From: Clostridiales bacterium UBA1775
GTDB lineage: Bacteria; Bacillota; Clostridia; Monoglobales; Firm-18
Assembly: GCA_002314595.1 (NCBI GenBank)
Contig: DCGP01000024.1
Span: 1 to 6,219 of the forward strand
Direction of reading: 5' to 3'
DNA: 6,219 bases
Part shown: one piece after another, positions 1 to 5,252 of the stretch
Numbering within the stretch: position 1 is the first letter of the stretch
How the letters are laid out: each line of letters starts with the position of its first letter
Program-made: the position numbers and the translations under genes
The notes under the pieces: model-generated
Databases searched by the model: none
Told to the model about the DNA's origin: nothing
What the model saw: only the letters and a program-made list of their open reading frames with translations

Positions 1-49
1 CTATTGACAATTCTTAGCTGGACTTGTCTTTTTATAGTTATATATAAAC

Positions 50-69
50 CCGAAGTGGCTGACCTTCGG
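50..69. other. Small hairpin near the left edge
   Basis: CCGAAG at 50-55 pairs with CTTCGG at 64-69 around an 8-base loop. This is the most GC-rich spot in an otherwise AT-rich leader. Read on the minus strand the stem is followed by GGTTTATATA, which would be a weak terminator for a leftward transcript. On the plus strand no T-tract follows. It could also be the 3' end of a structured RNA cut by the window edge. The remaining bases of 1-120 show no open frame with a ribosome binding site. Confidence 0.3.
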
Positions 70-120
70 TACACATATAGTCTAACATTTCAAAATATGA
101 AAATATTGGCAAGGATTTGA

Positions 121-149
121 TTGACTTACAAGTGCGAATGTACTATAAT
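121..149 (+). promoter_or_regulatory. Sigma-A-type promoter of the deacetylase gene
   Basis: TTGACT (121-126) and a perfect TATAAT (144-149) are separated by exactly 17 bases. Transcription would start near 155-157, at the edge of the Shine-Dalgarno sequence GAGGTGA (156-162), and the ATG is at 168. The mRNA leader would be only about 12-14 bases and consist almost entirely of the ribosome binding site. Confidence 0.7.
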
Positions 150-167
150 TTAAAAGAGGTGATAATA

Positions 168-965
168 ATGATTCAATATCATGTATTTCCCGGAGGAAAG
201 AAAAGAGTCGTAACGTTTAGCTACGATGATGGACATATAAACGATGAAAGACTTGCAAAATTGTTTACTGAAAAGGGTATAAAGGCAACATTTCACCTTC
301 ACGGAAAGTATACAGAAAATTTAACAGAAACAGAAGTAACAAATTTGCGTAAAAGATATGAAGGCCACGAAATTTCTTGCCATACATTACACCACGGATG
401 GCCTACAAGAATGCCTCAACAATCCTTAGTAAATGAAATATTGGAAAACAGAAAGCATCTTGAAAATATTGCAAATTATCCGGTTGTAGGTATGTCGTAT
501 CCAAGTGGTGATTATAGTGATGAAACTGATTCAGTATTCAAAGCCTGTGGAATAGTTTACAGCAGAACCGTTAATTCTACAAACAACTTTCCTTTGCCAA
601 CCAACTTTCTACAGTGGCACCCAACTTGCCATCACAGTTCAGCACTTGCATTATGTGATAAATTTTTAAATAATATAGATTCAGAATGGACATTACCTTT
701 GTTTTATGTTTGGGGACATTCCTTTGAACTTACAACAGAGGAGGACTGGGCGTATATGGATACCCTTTTAGATAAAATTAGTGGAAATGACAAAATATGG
801 TATGCAACAAATATTGAAATATATAACTATATGACTGCACAAAGACAGCTTGTTATCTCATTGGATGAAAAGACCTTCACAAATCCAACAGCATTGGATT
901 TGTGGGTGGAAAAGGATAAAACTCAAATTATTAAAATTCCGGCAGGTCAAACAGTAAGAATATAA
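168..965 (+). CDS. Polysaccharide deacetylase family protein (NodB-like fold)
   Basis: A 265-residue protein of the carbohydrate esterase 4 / NodB homology type, whose members are metal-dependent hydrolases removing N- or O-acetyl groups from glycans. Visible motifs: FSYDDGH at residues 17-23 (motif 1, catalytic base and metal Asp), HTLHH at 72-76 (metal-binding HxxH), YPSG at 111-114 (motif 3), and WGHSF around H184 (the LxH-like motif 5 with the catalytic His). The Arg usually beginning motif 3 (RPPYG type) is replaced by Ser110. Residues about 226-265 form a beta-rich tail after the catalytic domain. There is no signal peptide or membrane segment, so a cytoplasmic location is inferred and the substrate may be a small sugar or precursor rather than cell-wall glycan. 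The ATG at 168 is chosen because GAGGTGA lies 5 bases upstream; an in-frame TTG at 117 precedes the promoter. Monocistronic: it has its own promoter and terminator. The family call is secure, the substrate unknown. Confidence 0.88.
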   Translation: MIQYHVFPGGKKRVVTFSYDDGHINDERLAKLFTEKGIKATFHLHGKYTENLTETEVTNLRKRYEGHEISCHTLHHGWPTRMPQQSLVNEILENRKHLENIANYPVVGMSYPSGDYSDETDSVFKACGIVYSRTVNSTNNFPLPTNFLQWHPTCHHSSALALCDKFLNNIDSEWTLPLFYVWGHSFELTTEEDWAYMDTLLDKISGNDKIWYATNIEIYNYMTAQRQLVISLDEKTFTNPTALDLWVEKDKTQIIKIPAGQTVRI

Positions 966-969
966 AAAT

Positions 970-1000
970 AACGGTAAGATTCATTTAGAATCTTACCGTT
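970..1000. terminator. Bidirectional intrinsic terminator
   Basis: A perfect 13-base-pair stem (970-982 with 988-1000) closes a 5-base loop. On the plus strand it is followed by the T-rich TTAAATTTTG; on the minus strand it is followed by TATTTTTATA. It sits between the convergent deacetylase gene (stop at 963-965) and LCP gene (stop at 1022-1024), so it can end both transcripts. Confidence 0.88.
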
Positions 1001-1021
1001 TAAATTTTGTATTATATTTGC

Positions 1022-1939
1022 TTAATCTTCATTGTCCTCATACGAAGCATTACCGATTATGGGGCCCTCTGTTTTAAATTCCTTTTCCATCAATTTGTCA
1101 GTTGCTGTTCTGTCTTGGTATAGATGTGCATCAACGCCTGTAAACATTGTAGGCATTGTAAATGTCTTAATGGAAGAAGATGTTAGCTTTAACATACTCT
1201 TTCCGTAAATAGCCATATCTGTAAGTGGCATATTACATTCAATGTCATCTTTAATATTAGAATAAATCGTAGGAATTTTTGTAAGCATTTCAGTATTTAA
1301 CTTTTGCTTAATTAGAGCTTTTAGTAAATTCTGTTGAACTTTAACACGCATTAGGTCGGCCTCAGGGTAACCTCTAAACCTTACCATAGATTCTGCATTT
1401 TCACCATCTAATGTTTGTTGACCTTTCTTTAAATGAATGTGCAAATCTTGAACAGGGTCGTCATAATTCATATTTTGTGGTACATTAAATTCTACACCAC
1501 CTAATAAATCAACAAGCTCTGCAAAGGTACCGACGTTAAATTGAACATAGTAATTTATGCTAAGTCCGGTAAGCTCTGTAACAACCTTTGAAACTCCTTT
1601 GATTCCACCAAGACCGTAAACTGAATTCACAAGTCTTGTTCCACCTTTGTAGTTAACATAGGTATCTCTTGGTATGGACATGGCGCAAAGCATATTTTCT
1701 TCCTCGTCATACCTAACCACCATTATTACGTCGCTTAGTCCTTCGGTTTTATCAACACCAACAACCAAAAGATTTACTTTAACACGGCCATTGGTTTCCT
1801 CAACCTCTTCCATATCAATGGTAGCACTGCTTTCAAATGGGTGAGCAATAAACTGCCCAAGCTTAAATCCGCCTACGACAGTAATTGTAACTAATAATGT
1901 ATATATAATAACTAATGTAATTTTCTTTCCAATACTCAA
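1022..1939 (-). CDS. LytR-CpsA-Psr (LCP) family cell-wall polymer ligase
   Basis: A 305-residue membrane-anchored protein. LCP proteins transfer undecaprenyl-pyrophosphate-linked polymers such as teichoic acids or capsule onto peptidoglycan outside the membrane. Layout: short basic N-terminus (IGKK), one signal-anchor helix at about 7-30, then the extracellular LCP domain at about 54-212. Motifs: LLVVGVD (57-63), SD (69-70), SIPRDTYV (88-95), NSVYGLGG (105-112), LVDLLGGVEFNVP (142-154), G-Q-x-LDGE (173-180), VRFR (186-189), and D195-x-x-R198-x-x-x-Q202. These Arg/Asp/Gln residues bind the polyprenyl pyrophosphate in characterised members. The Arg expected just before SD is Leu68. A roughly 100-residue C-terminal part follows. 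Start: I favour TTG at 1937-1939 because AAAAGGTG (1956-1949) lies 9 bases before it; the alternative GTG at 1949-1951 is part of that Shine-Dalgarno and would add four residues (MLFR). It has its own extended -10 promoter, and readthrough from the small gene upstream is possible. Confidence 0.9.
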   Translation of the reverse strand: MSIGKKITLVIIYTLLVTITVVGGFKLGQFIAHPFESSATIDMEEVEETNGRVKVNLLVVGVDKTEGLSDVIMVVRYDEEENMLCAMSIPRDTYVNYKGGTRLVNSVYGLGGIKGVSKVVTELTGLSINYYVQFNVGTFAELVDLLGGVEFNVPQNMNYDDPVQDLHIHLKKGQQTLDGENAESMVRFRGYPEADLMRVKVQQNLLKALIKQKLNTEMLTKIPTIYSNIKDDIECNMPLTDMAIYGKSMLKLTSSSIKTFTMPTMFTGVDAHLYQDRTATDKLMEKEFKTEGPIIGNASYEDNED

Positions 1940-1948
1940 TCTAAATAA

Positions 1949-1956
1949 CACCTTTT
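1949..1956 (-). promoter_or_regulatory. Ribosome binding site that decides the LCP start
   Basis: Minus-strand AAAAGGTG, followed after 9 bases by TTG (1939-1937). The GTG inside this element is in frame and could be read as a start, but nothing resembling a Shine-Dalgarno at proper distance precedes it. This makes the TTG start more likely. Confidence 0.55.
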
Positions 1957-1975
1957 CAAAAAATATATTATATGT

Positions 1976-1984
1976 ATTATATCA
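1976..1984 (-). promoter_or_regulatory. Extended -10 promoter of the LCP gene
   Basis: Minus-strand TGATATAAT matches the extended -10 consensus TGnTATAAT exactly. No good -35 is present at 17 bases, which is tolerated with an extended -10. The predicted start near 1969 gives a leader of about 30 bases to the TTG at 1939. Confidence 0.5.
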
Positions 1985-2023
1985 CATTTTTGGTATGTTA
2001 TTTGTTAAGTTTTCGTTACATTT

Positions 2024-2230
2024 CTAATATCTGACAGCTTTTGCTTTATCGCTTTTTTTAGCTGACCTTGAAATATCGTACAAGAATGCAATGAAATGGA
2101 AGTTAAGCAGAAAGCTTAATGTTGCACCGGACCATAGCAACAACTCCTTAAAAGTGATATAGCAATTATCCCAACTGCTAACAAGACAAATGATAATAAT
2201 CAATGCTGATATGTTAAAATATTTTTTCAT
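2024..2230 (-). CDS. Small two-helix membrane protein, function unknown
   Basis: I do not recognise this 68-residue protein. It starts MKKYFN, followed by a hydrophobic segment at about 7-20 (ISALIIIICLVSSW). A short polar linker (DNCYITFKE, 21-29) leads to a second hydrophobic segment at about 30-51, and a basic tail (about 52-68, rich in Lys, Arg and Ser) ends the protein. This pattern predicts two membrane helices with the basic tail in the cytoplasm; the first segment is short and could instead act as a signal anchor. A strong Shine-Dalgarno, AAGGAAGGTG, ends 6 bases before the ATG at 2230, which supports translation; an in-frame GTG inside that site (2237-2239) would add only three residues. 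It lies 84 bases upstream of the LCP start on the same strand with no terminator between, so it may be co-transcribed and serve the cell envelope. That role is inference only. Confidence 0.6.
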   Translation of the reverse strand: MKKYFNISALIIIICLVSSWDNCYITFKELLLWSGATLSFLLNFHFIAFLYDISRSAKKSDKAKAVRY

Positions 2231-2261
2231 AATAAACACCTTCCTTTTCTTTTGTGATTAC

Positions 2262-2270
2262 ATTATCTCA
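2262..2270 (-). promoter_or_regulatory. Possible extended -10 promoter of the small membrane protein gene
   Basis: Minus-strand TGAGATAAT differs from the extended -10 consensus at one base and resembles the LCP element TGATATAAT. A start near 2255 would give a leader of about 25 bases containing the Shine-Dalgarno. No convincing -35 is seen. Confidence 0.3.
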
Positions 2271-2315
2271 AACCAAGTGGGTAATAAAAAGGACAGTTGA
2301 ATATTTTTAAAAAAC

Positions 2316-2330
2316 TATTGATTTTCAATA
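2316..2330. repeat. Inverted repeat over the malic enzyme -35 element
   Basis: TATTGA (2316-2321) and TCAATA (2325-2330) are perfect inverted copies around TTT. The element covers the -35 box (2318-2323), so a protein bound here would compete with RNA polymerase. AT-rich sequence makes chance occurrence possible. Confidence 0.35.
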
Positions 2331-2346
2331 TACAATATTGTATAAT
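2318..2346 (+). promoter_or_regulatory. Sigma-A-type promoter of the malic enzyme gene
   Basis: TTGATT (2318-2323) and a perfect TATAAT (2341-2346) are separated by 17 bases. Transcription should begin near 2353, leaving a leader of about 39 bases with a full AGGAGG (2379-2384) placed 7 bases before the ATG. This is the strongest combination of promoter and ribosome binding site in the window. Confidence 0.78.
2329..2344. repeat. 16-base palindrome overlapping the malic enzyme -10 element
   Basis: TATACAATATTGTATA is a perfect 16-base palindrome that ends inside the -10 box (2341-2346). It abuts the inverted repeat at 2316-2330, and both share a CAATA/TATTG core. It is a candidate operator; the cognate regulator is unknown. 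Confidence 0.4.
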
Positions 2347-2391
2347 ATATAATAGGTAATAATTGGATAATAAATATTAGGAGGAAATATT

Positions 2392-3564
2392 ATGGATAAG
2401 AAAGAATATGCACTAAAAATGCACGAACAATGGAAAGGTAAGCTTGGTACAGAACTTAAATGTGCCATCGACACAAAGGAAGATTTAGCAGTTGCATACA
2501 CACCGGGTGTTGCAGAGCCATGCTTAAAGATTTCCGAAGATGTAGATTTAAGTTATACATATACAGGCAGAGGCAACACAGTTGCAGTTGTAACAGACGG
2601 TACAGCAGTTTTGGGCTTGGGCGATATCGGCCCTGAGGCAGGTATGCCTGTTATGGAAGGTAAATGTGCTTTGTTCAAAAGATTTGGTAATGTAGATGCA
2701 ATTCCACTTTGCGTACGCTCAAAGGAAGTTGACGACATCGTTAATACAGTTAAATTATTAGCAGGTTCATTCGGTGGTGTAAATTTAGAAGATATTTCAG
2801 CACCAAGATGCTTTGAAATTGAAAAGAGACTTAAAGAAGAATGTGATATTCCGATTTTCCACGATGACCAACACGGTACAGCAGTAGTTTGCTTGTCAGC
2901 AATCATCAATGCTCTTAAAATCGTTAAAAAGGACATTTCAGAAATTACAGCAGTTGTTAACGGCTGTGGTGCTGCAGGTGTTGCTATTACAAAGCTTCTT
3001 ATTAGCGTAGGTCTTAAAAACGTAATTATTTGTGACAGAAAGGGTGCTATTTGTAAGGGCAGAGAAGGTCTTAACTCTTCTAAGGAAGAAATGGCTCAAA
3101 TCACAAATCGTGAAAATAAATCAGGCTCATTAAAGGACGTTATCGTTGGCGCAGACGTATTTATCGGCGTATCAGCTCCAAAGATGCTTACTCCTGAAAT
3201 GATTAAGACAATGGCTAAGGACCCAATCGTATTTGCTATGGCAAATCCTATTCCGGAAATTTTACCGGACGAAGCAAAGGAAGCCGGCGTTGCAGTTATG
3301 GGTACAGGTCGTAGCGACTTCCCTAACCAAATCAATAACGTACTTGCTTTCCCGGGTATCTTCCGTGGTACATTTGATGTTCGTGCAAGCGATATCAATG
3401 ACGAAATGAAGATTGCAGCAGCAAAGGCAATCGCAGGTATGGTTAAGGATGACGAATTATCACCAGATTACATTATCCCTGATTCATTCCATCCGGAAGT
3501 AACAAAGGCAGTTGCAAAGGCAGTTGCACAAGCAGCAAAGGATTCAGGCGTAGCAAGAATTTAA
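2392..3564 (+). CDS. Malic enzyme, probably NAD-dependent, decarboxylating
   Basis: A 390-residue short bacterial malic enzyme that oxidatively decarboxylates L-malate to pyruvate and CO2 with reduction of NAD(P), using a divalent metal, in the cytoplasm. The N-terminal malic domain (about 15-150) carries AYTPGVAEPC with the catalytic Tyr36, the TDGTAVLGLGDIGPEAG stretch (68-84), Lys91 in EGKCALFK, and the metal-binding Glu133-Asp134. IFHDDQHGTA (155-164) adds Asp158/Asp159. The NAD-binding domain (about 165-390) has GCGAAG at 191-196 and an acidic residue, Asp215, after the second strand (VIICDRKG), which favours NAD over NADP. ANP (284-286) and PNQINN (311-316) supply the conserved Asn residues. 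No phosphotransacetylase-like extension is present, as expected for the ~390-residue class. AGGAGG lies 7 bases before the ATG. Monocistronic, between its own promoter and a strong terminator. Its codons look richer in G and C than those of the neighbouring AraC gene, consistent with high expression. Cofactor preference is inferred from Asp215 only. Confidence 0.95.
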   Translation: MDKKEYALKMHEQWKGKLGTELKCAIDTKEDLAVAYTPGVAEPCLKISEDVDLSYTYTGRGNTVAVVTDGTAVLGLGDIGPEAGMPVMEGKCALFKRFGNVDAIPLCVRSKEVDDIVNTVKLLAGSFGGVNLEDISAPRCFEIEKRLKEECDIPIFHDDQHGTAVVCLSAIINALKIVKKDISEITAVVNGCGAAGVAITKLLISVGLKNVIICDRKGAICKGREGLNSSKEEMAQITNRENKSGSLKDVIVGADVFIGVSAPKMLTPEMIKTMAKDPIVFAMANPIPEILPDEAKEAGVAVMGTGRSDFPNQINNVLAFPGIFRGTFDVRASDINDEMKIAAAKAIAGMVKDDELSPDYIIPDSFHPEVTKAVAKAVAQAAKDSGVARI

Positions 3565-3576
3565 TATATCATAAAT

Positions 3577-3610
3577 AAAAAGGTTTGCATTTTGTATGCA
3601 AACCTTTTTT
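3577..3610. terminator. Strong bidirectional intrinsic terminator
   Basis: A perfect 14-base-pair stem (3577-3590 with 3596-3609) closes the loop TTTGT. The outer A/T pairs provide a T-tract in both directions (CCTTTTTT on plus, CCTTTTTATTT on minus). It starts 12 bases after the malic enzyme stop and lies 28 bases beyond the convergent isomerase stop (3638), so it can end both transcripts. Confidence 0.92.
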
Positions 3611-3637
3611 AACTGTCGACTAATCGAAGGAAATACA

Positions 3638-5104
3638 TTATCTAACTTTTTTATATCCAATGTTTAGGCATTTTGCTATTTTTTCAACTATTGATGCATT
3701 GTGTCCGATTGACAAAGCATAGTGATGACTATTACCTGCCTTTGCCCAATCCTCAATAAACTCTTTAACATTTTCACCAAAGTAACCTCGTGTAACGGTA
3801 TTTCCCATTTGAGGAACATCGCCCGTAACACTTTCACCCTCTGCAACAATAAATGTATAATTATTATTTTCATCAACACCCAAACCAAGCATAGTTATAG
3901 GTCCTTTTTTCAAGCTAAATTCAACAGATACACCATTGCCTTTTTTACCATGAAATAGCTCCAATCCTCTAATTGTTGGCTTTGCATCGGAAATTCTAAT
4001 ATCGTGAGGTCCGTCATGACCTATTAAAACTACATCGTCGTCAAAATCTACTGCAATCAATTCAGCAAATGAACCACCTGCCCCTATTGATGAAGTGGTA
4101 AACATAGCAACACAGGTTTTCATATCGGATTCGCCTGCAAGTGAAAGACCTTTTGAAACCAATAAGGAATTCCCTATTATCAACGAAGATGCAACTCTCT
4201 CATATACATTGTTGTCTTGACCTTCGTAATAGTATGCCATACCTGACAAATTATTATTTTTAACTAATTTATCTAATCCAACAGAGCATTTTGCTGCCCA
4301 GTCCATATCTTCCTTTTTAATAACCCTCGTGGTTGGATCGTGGGACGGGTCTAAAAGGGTAAATTCTTTGTTGATTTCTTTTAATTTTTCGTTAATTTCC
4401 TCTTGGGTTGTTTCTTCAACATTTTTAACCAACTGACACATTTCTATCATTCTGATATGTATGCCAAAATTAGCAGTAAAGCTTGTTGGGTCAAAGTTCA
4501 TATCAAGCATACCTTCATAAGAATGTCCCATGTGTCCAAATATTGCGCCTTTGTAGTTTCTAAGTGCTGTTGCTGCTAAACACCATTCTCTAACCTCGTT
4601 TTCAAACCTGTTATCGAATTTTGGTTCTTTGTAATATTCACCAACTATAACTCCAACAGGTTCTTTTTTGCATCTTTTTAATGCGTTGTATGCTTCCGGA
4701 ACCGGACAAACAGAACCCCAGAAAATATCATCACTGATACATCTTTTTGAAAATTGAGATGGTGCTTGGTATCCAACAACTACAACAGGCGCATCACAAG
4801 CAAGAACTCCTTGTGTAAAACGACCGGAAGCAACATAGGTTGTTAAAAATAATATTAAAATATCTATGTCCTCTTTTTTAAAGAACAATCCTGCACTATA
4901 TGATTCTTCGGTAGTATCACACATTTGTGTGCCGTCAGATGCTGTATATTTCACAACATCTACCCCGTGCTTTTCCAACATTTTCTCAAAATTATCTGCA
5001 TTTTTAAGTAATTGCTCACGGCATCCTTTAAATTGATTCCAATATTCCTTGTGTCCTGCAACTAAAACACCGATTTTACCTTTTTTTGAAACGTTAGTTA
5101 TCAT
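3638..5104 (-). CDS. L-arabinose/L-fucose isomerase family protein
   Basis: A 488-residue cytoplasmic enzyme with the L-arabinose/L-fucose isomerase fold, which interconverts an aldose and a ketose using a divalent metal (usually Mn2+). The N-terminal part (about 9-180) has Rossmann-like strands, for example KIGVLVAG (10-17) and APVVVVGYQ (105-113). The middle contains HMGHSYEGMLDMNFDPT (191-207), like the sugar-binding loop region of AraA. The C-terminal part holds the likely metal and catalytic set: Glu325 (LAGESD), Glu348 (FAEL), His363 (IGHDGPHD) and His460 or His461 (AGNSHH). This order and spacing parallel the Glu-Glu-His-His set of L-arabinose isomerase. Length fits the family. The ATG at 5104 is chosen because GGAGG lies 6 bases upstream; a longer in-frame reading to 5197 would run over the promoter. 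No kinase, epimerase, aldolase or sugar transporter lies in the window, so the substrate (L-arabinose, L-fucose, D-arabinose or another sugar) cannot be assigned. The divergent AraC-type regulator is the likely controller. Confidence 0.85.
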   Translation of the reverse strand: MITNVSKKGKIGVLVAGHKEYWNQFKGCREQLLKNADNFEKMLEKHGVDVVKYTASDGTQMCDTTEESYSAGLFFKKEDIDILILFLTTYVASGRFTQGVLACDAPVVVVGYQAPSQFSKRCISDDIFWGSVCPVPEAYNALKRCKKEPVGVIVGEYYKEPKFDNRFENEVREWCLAATALRNYKGAIFGHMGHSYEGMLDMNFDPTSFTANFGIHIRMIEMCQLVKNVEETTQEEINEKLKEINKEFTLLDPSHDPTTRVIKKEDMDWAAKCSVGLDKLVKNNNLSGMAYYYEGQDNNVYERVASSLIIGNSLLVSKGLSLAGESDMKTCVAMFTTSSIGAGGSFAELIAVDFDDDVVLIGHDGPHDIRISDAKPTIRGLELFHGKKGNGVSVEFSLKKGPITMLGLGVDENNNYTFIVAEGESVTGDVPQMGNTVTRGYFGENVKEFIEDWAKAGNSHHYALSIGHNASIVEKIAKCLNIGYKKVR

Positions 5105-5121
5105 AACAAACCTCCATATAT

Positions 5122-5150
5122 TTGACAAAATAGTATATTCTTGGTAAAAT
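5122..5150 (+). promoter_or_regulatory. Promoter of the AraC-family regulator gene
   Basis: A perfect TTGACA (5122-5127) and TAAAAT (5145-5150, five of six consensus bases) are 17 bases apart. The predicted start near 5157 gives a leader of about 96 bases. The -10 box lies within the inverted repeat at 5142-5160, and the spacer contains the first 12-base direct repeat, so it is likely a regulated, possibly autoregulated, promoter. Confidence 0.65.
5130..5141 (+). repeat. 12-base direct repeat, copy 1
   Basis: ATAGTATATTCT, identical to 5167-5178 and 37 bases away start to start (about 3.5 helical turns). It lies in the spacer of the plus-strand promoter. AraC-family proteins often bind direct repeats, so it is a candidate activator half-site. 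Confidence 0.5.
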
Positions 5151-5160
5151 ATTTTTACCA
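5142..5160. promoter_or_regulatory. Candidate operator: perfect 8+3+8 inverted repeat
   Basis: TGGTAAAA (5142-5149), TAT, TTTTACCA (5153-5160). It covers the -10 box of the rightward promoter and the predicted start of the rightward transcript, and abuts the predicted start of the leftward transcript (near 5162). One bound dimer could control both genes. It lacks the central CG of a standard CcpA cre site. As RNA it would be a short AT-rich hairpin without a T-tract, so a DNA operator is preferred over a terminator. Confidence 0.6.
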
Positions 5161-5166
5161 TTATTG

Positions 5167-5178
5167 ATAGTATATTCT
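5167..5178 (+). repeat. 12-base direct repeat, copy 2
   Basis: A second exact copy of ATAGTATATTCT. It contains, on the opposite strand, the -10 box TATACT (5174-5169) of the isomerase promoter. The inverted repeat lies between the two copies. Confidence 0.5.
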
Positions 5179-5197
5179 CTATTATTTCTGAAATCAA
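5169..5197 (-). promoter_or_regulatory. Promoter of the isomerase gene
   Basis: Minus-strand TTGATT (5197-5192) and TATACT (5174-5169) are separated by 17 bases. The predicted start near 5162 gives a leader of about 58 bases to the ATG at 5104. It points towards the AraC-gene promoter, so the transcript must cross both the inverted repeat and that promoter. Confidence 0.62.
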
Positions 5198-5252
5198 TGT
5201 AAATAATTGCTTATTTTCGGTATATTATTGCAGAAAAAAGAAGGGTGCCATT

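Noticed and set aside
88..102. Small inverted repeat TTTCA-AAATA-TGAAA
   Set aside because: A 5-base AT-rich stem is expected by chance in such sequence and it has no position relative to a promoter that would make it an operator.
117..167. In-frame upstream TTG start adding 17 residues to the deacetylase protein
   Set aside because: It would lie upstream of or inside the promoter and has no ribosome binding site, whereas ATG at 168 follows a good GAGGTGA.
2553..2936. Open frame of 127 codons on the minus strand
   Set aside because: It is antisense to the well-conserved malic enzyme coding region, has no recognisable domain, and is a shadow of the coding periodicity.
3096..3398. Open frame of 100 codons on the minus strand
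   Set aside because: It is also antisense to the malic enzyme gene and resembles no protein family; a shadow frame.
3688..3958. Two overlapping open frames, minus 3688-3888 and plus 3722-3958
   Set aside because: Both lie within the conserved C-terminal part of the isomerase gene in other frames and show no domain or ribosome binding site of note.
5142..5160. CcpA catabolite-repression (cre) site
   Set aside because: The inverted repeat lacks the central CG and the TGWAANCG pattern of standard cre sites; a variant clostridial site with a spacer cannot be excluded, but the fit is weak.
5105..5197. N-terminal extension of the isomerase by 31 residues
   Set aside because: The extension would cross the operator and the promoter -10, while ATG at 5104 has GGAGG at 6 bases and the protein aligns with its family from there.
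5105..5252. Riboswitch or attenuator in the isomerase or regulator leader
   Set aside because: No hairpin with a T-tract and no familiar riboswitch core is visible; the structure is better explained as promoters and operator repeats.
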